A stretch of 64,000 nucleotides of DNA, taken from assembly GCF_023657445.1 (NCBI RefSeq), contig NZ_JAGTWY010000001.1, forward strand, positions 3,472,001 to 3,536,000, written 5' to 3'. Below the pieces are notes generated by a model. That model did not search any database and was not told the DNA's origin. It saw only the letters and a list, made by a program, of their open reading frames with translations. Source of the stretch: Marinobacter sediminum. GTDB taxonomy: Bacteria; Pseudomonadota; Gammaproteobacteria; Pseudomonadales; Oleiphilaceae. The number at the start of each line of letters is the position of its first letter. Positions within the stretch are counted from its first letter, which is position 1. The position numbers and the translations under genes are program-made. This document shows, in pieces, positions 60,874 through 64,000 of this stretch.

Positions 60874-62235
60874 ATGAACACGATGAGAAACCTTATGTAT
60901 GGCGCTGTGGCCAGTGCCTTGTTGGCCTCCGGGTCTGCGGTTGCCGCGGTATCGCCGCAAGAAGCGGCCAAACTGGGCGACACCCTGACCCCGATGGGCG
61001 CGGAAAAGGCTGGCAACGGCGATGCCATTCCGGCCTGGGACGGCGGTCTGGCTGAAGCCCCGGCCGGTTATCAGGGTGACGGTCGTTATGTCGATCCGTT
61101 CTCCGGTGATCAGGAGCTTTTCCGCATTGATCAGAGCAATCTGGAACAGTACGCCGATAATCTGAGTCCTGGCCAGGTTGCTATGATCAGGTCCCACGAT
61201 GATTACTTCCTCCCCGTCTACCAGACCCGCCGGACTGCGACCTATCCGGAAGCGGTGCAACAGCAGACCATGGAAAATGCCACCAGGGTGGAACTGGTTG
61301 AAAGTGGCAACGGTCTGAAGAACTATCAGACCGCAACGCCATTCCCGATACCCGAGAACGGCCTGGAGGCGATCTTCAACCACATTACCCGTTACCGGGG
61401 TGGCTCGTTTACACGCAACGTGGCGCAGGTGACTCCGCAACCCAACGGTGATTTCAGCCCGGTGAAGTTCACCGAGTCGTTCACCGAGCGCGTTGCACTG
61501 AAGGACTACGATCCTGCCGACGACCCGAATGTGATGTTCTATTTCAAGCAGGCGATTACCGCGCCTTCGCGACTGGCCGGGAACGTCCTGCTGGTGCACG
61601 AGACCATCAACCAGGTGAAAGAGCCGCGCCGGGCGTGGCTTTATAATTCCGGCCAGCGTCGGGTTCGCCGGGCACCGAATGTTGCTTATGATGGCCCGGG
61701 TACCGCCTCAGACGGCCAGCGCACCTCGGACAACCTGGATCTCTATAACGGCGCCCCCGACAGGTACAACTGGGAGCTGGTCGGCAAGAAAGAAATGTAC
61801 ATCCCGTATAACTCGTACCGTCTCGCCAGTGGCGAGCTGTCATACGACGACATCATCAAGCCCGGGCACATAGACCAGGAGCTGGCGCGTTACGAACTGC
61901 ACCGGGTCTGGCATGTCAGGGCGACCCTCAAGGATGAAGAGCGCCATGTGTACGAAGTGCGGGATTTCTACCTGGATGAGGACACCTGGCAGATCGCACT
62001 GGTGGATCATTACGATGGCCGGGGCAACCTGTGGCGGGTTGCAGAAGCTCATGCCATGCAGATCTACGACGCCAACATCCCCGCCTACGCCTTCGAAACC
62101 CTCTATGACCTGCTGTCAGATCGCTATCTGGTAATGGGTATGACCAATGAGGAGGACACACCCTACGAGTATGGCACCGAGCGGAGTTCACGGGAGTACA
62201 CGCCCTCAGCACTTCGCAGGGCCGGTGTTCGCTAA
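60874..62235 (+). CDS. DUF1329 family protein
   Basis: 453 residues, signal peptide (MNTMRNLMYGAVASALLASG, cleaved near AVA-AV). Landmarks of the family: LTPMGAEKAGNGDAIPAWDGG near residue 35, LKNYQTATPFPIPENGLEAI near 150, and ERHVYEVRDFYLDEDTWQI near 350. DUF1329 proteins are thought to have an outer-membrane LolA/LolB-like lipid-carrier fold and are found with DUF1302 and with RND lipid exporters. Here the partner is DUF1302 and upstream is a lipase; so a surface lipid transfer role is plausible. GACAGGAGC site. Confidence 0.88.
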   Translation: MNTMRNLMYGAVASALLASGSAVAAVSPQEAAKLGDTLTPMGAEKAGNGDAIPAWDGGLAEAPAGYQGDGRYVDPFSGDQELFRIDQSNLEQYADNLSPGQVAMIRSHDDYFLPVYQTRRTATYPEAVQQQTMENATRVELVESGNGLKNYQTATPFPIPENGLEAIFNHITRYRGGSFTRNVAQVTPQPNGDFSPVKFTESFTERVALKDYDPADDPNVMFYFKQAITAPSRLAGNVLLVHETINQVKEPRRAWLYNSGQRRVRRAPNVAYDGPGTASDGQRTSDNLDLYNGAPDRYNWELVGKKEMYIPYNSYRLASGELSYDDIIKPGHIDQELARYELHRVWHVRATLKDEERHVYEVRDFYLDEDTWQIALVDHYDGRGNLWRVAEAHAMQIYDANIPAYAFETLYDLLSDRYLVMGMTNEEDTPYEYGTERSSREYTPSALRRAGVR

Positions 62236-62314
62236 GGCATCTATCGAGAGGGACTCGGCCCGGGGGCCGTCATTGACGGGGACCGGGCCGGGCCATTGGA
62301 AAGGAGGAGAGGTC

Positions 62315-62635
62315 ATGCTGGAGCTTATGCAAGCCACACTGCTGTTCGAGGTCGAACGGCGGCTGGTCTTCCGAAATGGCGAGTGGCTGGTCCGAACCCG
62401 GGAAATTCCCGAACTCGGACCTTACAGTTCAAGTCTGGAAGCGGTCGAGGGACTGTATCGTCACGTTGCCATTTGTTCCGGGCGGCTCAGGCAGGGTGAG
62501 CCAAAGCTCGTCCGGGATTTCCTGCAGCATTCCGTTGCTGAGTGTCATGAGCCAGGCTGCCAGTTCTGTGCAGACCTTTTGGCATTGAGCCCCGGAGCGC
62601 CCAGGGTTCAGCTGAAAGCGGCGATGCCGGTCTGA
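62315..62635 (+). CDS. hypothetical protein, Cys/His-containing
   Basis: 106 residues from the ATG at 62315, preceded by AAGGAGGAGAGG, a very strong ribosome site. No signal peptide or membrane segment. The C-terminal part has [19 protein letters not shown], giving a His and three Cys, possible metal ligands. Not recognised. It is 80 bp after DUF1329 and its end overlaps the convergent gcdH by 28 bp. Probably the last gene of the lipase-DUF operon. Confidence 0.65.
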   Translation: MLELMQATLLFEVERRLVFRNGEWLVRTREIPELGPYSSSLEAVEGLYRHVAICSGRLRQGEPKLVRDFLQHSVAECHEPGCQFCADLLALSPGAPRVQLKAAMPV

Positions 62636-63777
62636 CCACGACCCAGGATCAGGGCATGAACATCGTGGGTGCCTTCGTAGGTATTCACGGCCTCCAGGTT
62701 CATGACGTGCCGGATTACATGATATTCGTCCGCAATGCCGTTGCCGCCATGCATGTCGCGGGCAACCCGGGCGATATCCAGTGCCTTGCCGCAGTTGTTT
62801 CGCTTGAGCAGTGAAATGGCATCCGGTGTTGCCGTGCTGTCATCCATCATACGGCCCAACTGCAATACCGCTTGCAGCCCGAGGGTGATCTCGGTCTGCA
62901 TGTCCACCAGTTTTTTCTGGATCAACTGGTTGGCAGCCAGGGGTCTGCCGAACTGCTTGCGCTCCAGGGTGTAGTTGCGGGCCGCGTGCCAGCAGAATTC
63001 CGCAGCACCGAGGGAGCCCCAGCTAATGCCAAACCGGGCTTTGTTGAGACAGCTGAACGGTCCCTTCAAACCTTCTACCTCGAGTTTGTTTTCGTCCGGT
63101 ACGAATACCTCATCCATAAAGATGGAGCCGGTGTCGGATGCACGCAGGGAGAACTTGCCCGGAATCTTGGGAGTGTCCAGCCCCTTGGCGCCCTCACGCT
63201 CAATCACAAAGCCGTTGACCTTGCCGTCCAGCTTGGCCCAGACCACGCAGATATCCGCGATCGGAGAGTTGGTTATCCAGGTCTTGGAGCCGCTCAGCAG
63301 GTAGCCACCGTCAACTTTCTTGGCGCGGGTTTCCATGCCCGCCGGATCAGAGCCGTGGTTGGGCTCGGTCAGGCCAAAGCAGCCGACCATTTCACCAGAG
63401 GCCAGCTTGGGCAGAATGCGCTTTTTCAGGGCCTCCTGGCCAAAGGCATGGATGGGGTGCATCACCAGCGACGATTGCACGCTCAGCGCTGAGCGATAGG
63501 CGGAATCTACCCGCTCCACTTCACGGGCGATCAGACCGTAACAAACGTGGTTCAGGCCGGGGCCACCGTATTCCTCTGGCAGGGTGGCGCCCAACATGCC
63601 CAGTTCGCCCATCTCGTTAAAGAGGTTGCGGTCAAACTTTTCATGGCGGTTGGCCTCGGTGATGCCCGGCATCAGTCGCTGATCACAGAAGCTGCGAATG
63701 CTGTCGCGAACCTGGCGCTCGGTCTCATCCAGTTGTCTGTCTAATTGCAGCAGGTCATCCCAGGGTGCAGAAGCCAT
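62608..63777 (-). CDS. gcdH: glutaryl-CoA dehydrogenase
   Basis: Oxidative decarboxylation of glutaryl-CoA to crotonyl-CoA in lysine, tryptophan and benzoyl-CoA degradation. 389 residues from the ATG at 63777 (GAGGAG site); a longer frame to 63819 lacks a ribosome site. Landmarks: [55 protein letters not shown], and the catalytic Glu in [20 protein letters not shown], the GcdH signature. Normal length. Convergent with the small unknown gene, overlapping by 28 bp. Confidence 0.95.
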   Translation of the reverse strand: MASAPWDDLLQLDRQLDETERQVRDSIRSFCDQRLMPGITEANRHEKFDRNLFNEMGELGMLGATLPEEYGGPGLNHVCYGLIAREVERVDSAYRSALSVQSSLVMHPIHAFGQEALKKRILPKLASGEMVGCFGLTEPNHGSDPAGMETRAKKVDGGYLLSGSKTWITNSPIADICVVWAKLDGKVNGFVIEREGAKGLDTPKIPGKFSLRASDTGSIFMDEVFVPDENKLEVEGLKGPFSCLNKARFGISWGSLGAAEFCWHAARNYTLERKQFGRPLAANQLIQKKLVDMQTEITLGLQAVLQLGRMMDDSTATPDAISLLKRNNCGKALDIARVARDMHGGNGIADEYHVIRHVMNLEAVNTYEGTHDVHALILGRGQTGIAAFS

Positions 63778-63920
63778 GGTGTTTCTCCTCGTTATAAAAT
63801 CAGTTGTTAGCCCGTTCAATCACAGCAGCAATGCCCTGGCAATCACTTCGTTAATCTCGATAACATCCATATCGCTGATGGTCAGGCCGGCCTTGCCTTG
63901 TTATTAATGTTACTATAGTT

Positions 63921-63934
63921 TCGTATAGCGGAAT
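63921..63934. promoter_or_regulatory. operator-like site upstream of gcdH
   Basis: TCGTATAGCGGAAT, embedded in a near-palindrome (TTTCG...CGGAA) and followed 20 bp later by a similar TTTTGTATTG, 2 helical turns apart. In Pseudomonas a LysR regulator (GcdR) gene is divergent from gcdH. The last 18 bases of the window (from 63983, ATGCAAGCAACGTTAATG) could be its start but the ribosome site is weak. No gene is supported in 63778-64000. Confidence 0.35.
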
Positions 63935-64000
63935 ACAGTTTTGTATTGAGTTCTCAAAAAGACTAATCCGGGTGTGTTGGAAATGCAAGCAACGTTAATG

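Noticed and set aside
1..64000. CRISPR arrays, transposons, prophage or integrative elements
   Set aside because: No spaced direct repeats, transposase, integrase or tRNA-linked attachment sites were seen; composition is even.

Overview
The window looks like chromosomal DNA from a marine gammaproteobacterium, most likely Marinobacter or a close relative. The main reason is a wax ester synthase/diacylglycerol acyltransferase (4871-6238) whose sequence closely resembles the Marinobacter enzymes as I remember them. The rest fits a lipid-oxidising marine heterotroph: many acyl-CoA dehydrogenases and ligases, a TRAP carboxylate transporter, sodium-coupled symporters, a DUF1302/DUF1329 pair and several c-di-GMP proteins. 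Base composition is moderately GC-rich and even throughout. I see no rRNA, tRNA, insertion sequence, prophage, CRISPR array or origin.

Layout. 1-6.2 kb: the start of a stomatin-like (SPFH) gene with nfeD, an SDR, a diguanylate cyclase behind a perfect palindrome, a class II glutamine amidotransferase, a double-TM2 protein and the wax ester synthase. 6.4-10.7 kb: an RND efflux adaptor-pump pair. 10.7-11.1 kb: an intergenic region with a candidate minus-strand small RNA or small ORF ending in a terminator. 11-20 kb: SprT-like protein, a Cache-PAS-PAS-GGDEF cyclase, a TSUP permease, a lytic transglycosylase, an amidase, an unknown protein and an HDOD-GAF protein. 20.3-23 kb: metNIQ. 23-33.8 kb: peroxiredoxin, AGCS symporter, CBS protein, S-formylglutathione hydrolase, degenerate HD-GYP protein, MATE and EamA transporters, a PAS chemoreceptor with a good sigma-28 promoter, and an NSS symporter.

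33.8-51.9 kb is an acyl-CoA catabolic island. A TRAP transporter (dctPQM) lies beside an enoyl-CoA hydratase and an acyl-CoA ligase. A forward run follows: SDR, thioesterase, ACAD10/11-type acyl-CoA dehydrogenase, SDR, APH-type kinase, SurE, acyl-CoA ligase and PanE-like reductase. A convergent set holds an XRE regulator, MaoC, a class II aldolase and two adjacent unlike acyl-CoA dehydrogenases. The kinase plus ACAD is a split form of animal ACAD10/11 and matches the logic of Pseudomonas levulinate (lva) catabolism, so I infer 4-hydroxyacyl-CoA processing through a phosphorylated intermediate. A SurE phosphatase fused into that operon is unusual.

52-62.6 kb is a cell-envelope locus. An ECF sigma factor, a membrane anti-sigma factor, a small acidic secreted protein and a TPR/outer-membrane-barrel protein form one tight minus-strand operon. 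It diverges from a 991-residue lipoprotein of the bacterial lipase type, followed by DUF1302, DUF1329 and a small unknown protein. The TPR-barrel plus surface-lipoprotein arrangement recalls Slam-type lipoprotein export and is my best candidate for an undescribed system. A decayed CBS-domain gene lies just before it. The window ends with gcdH and a regulatory region.
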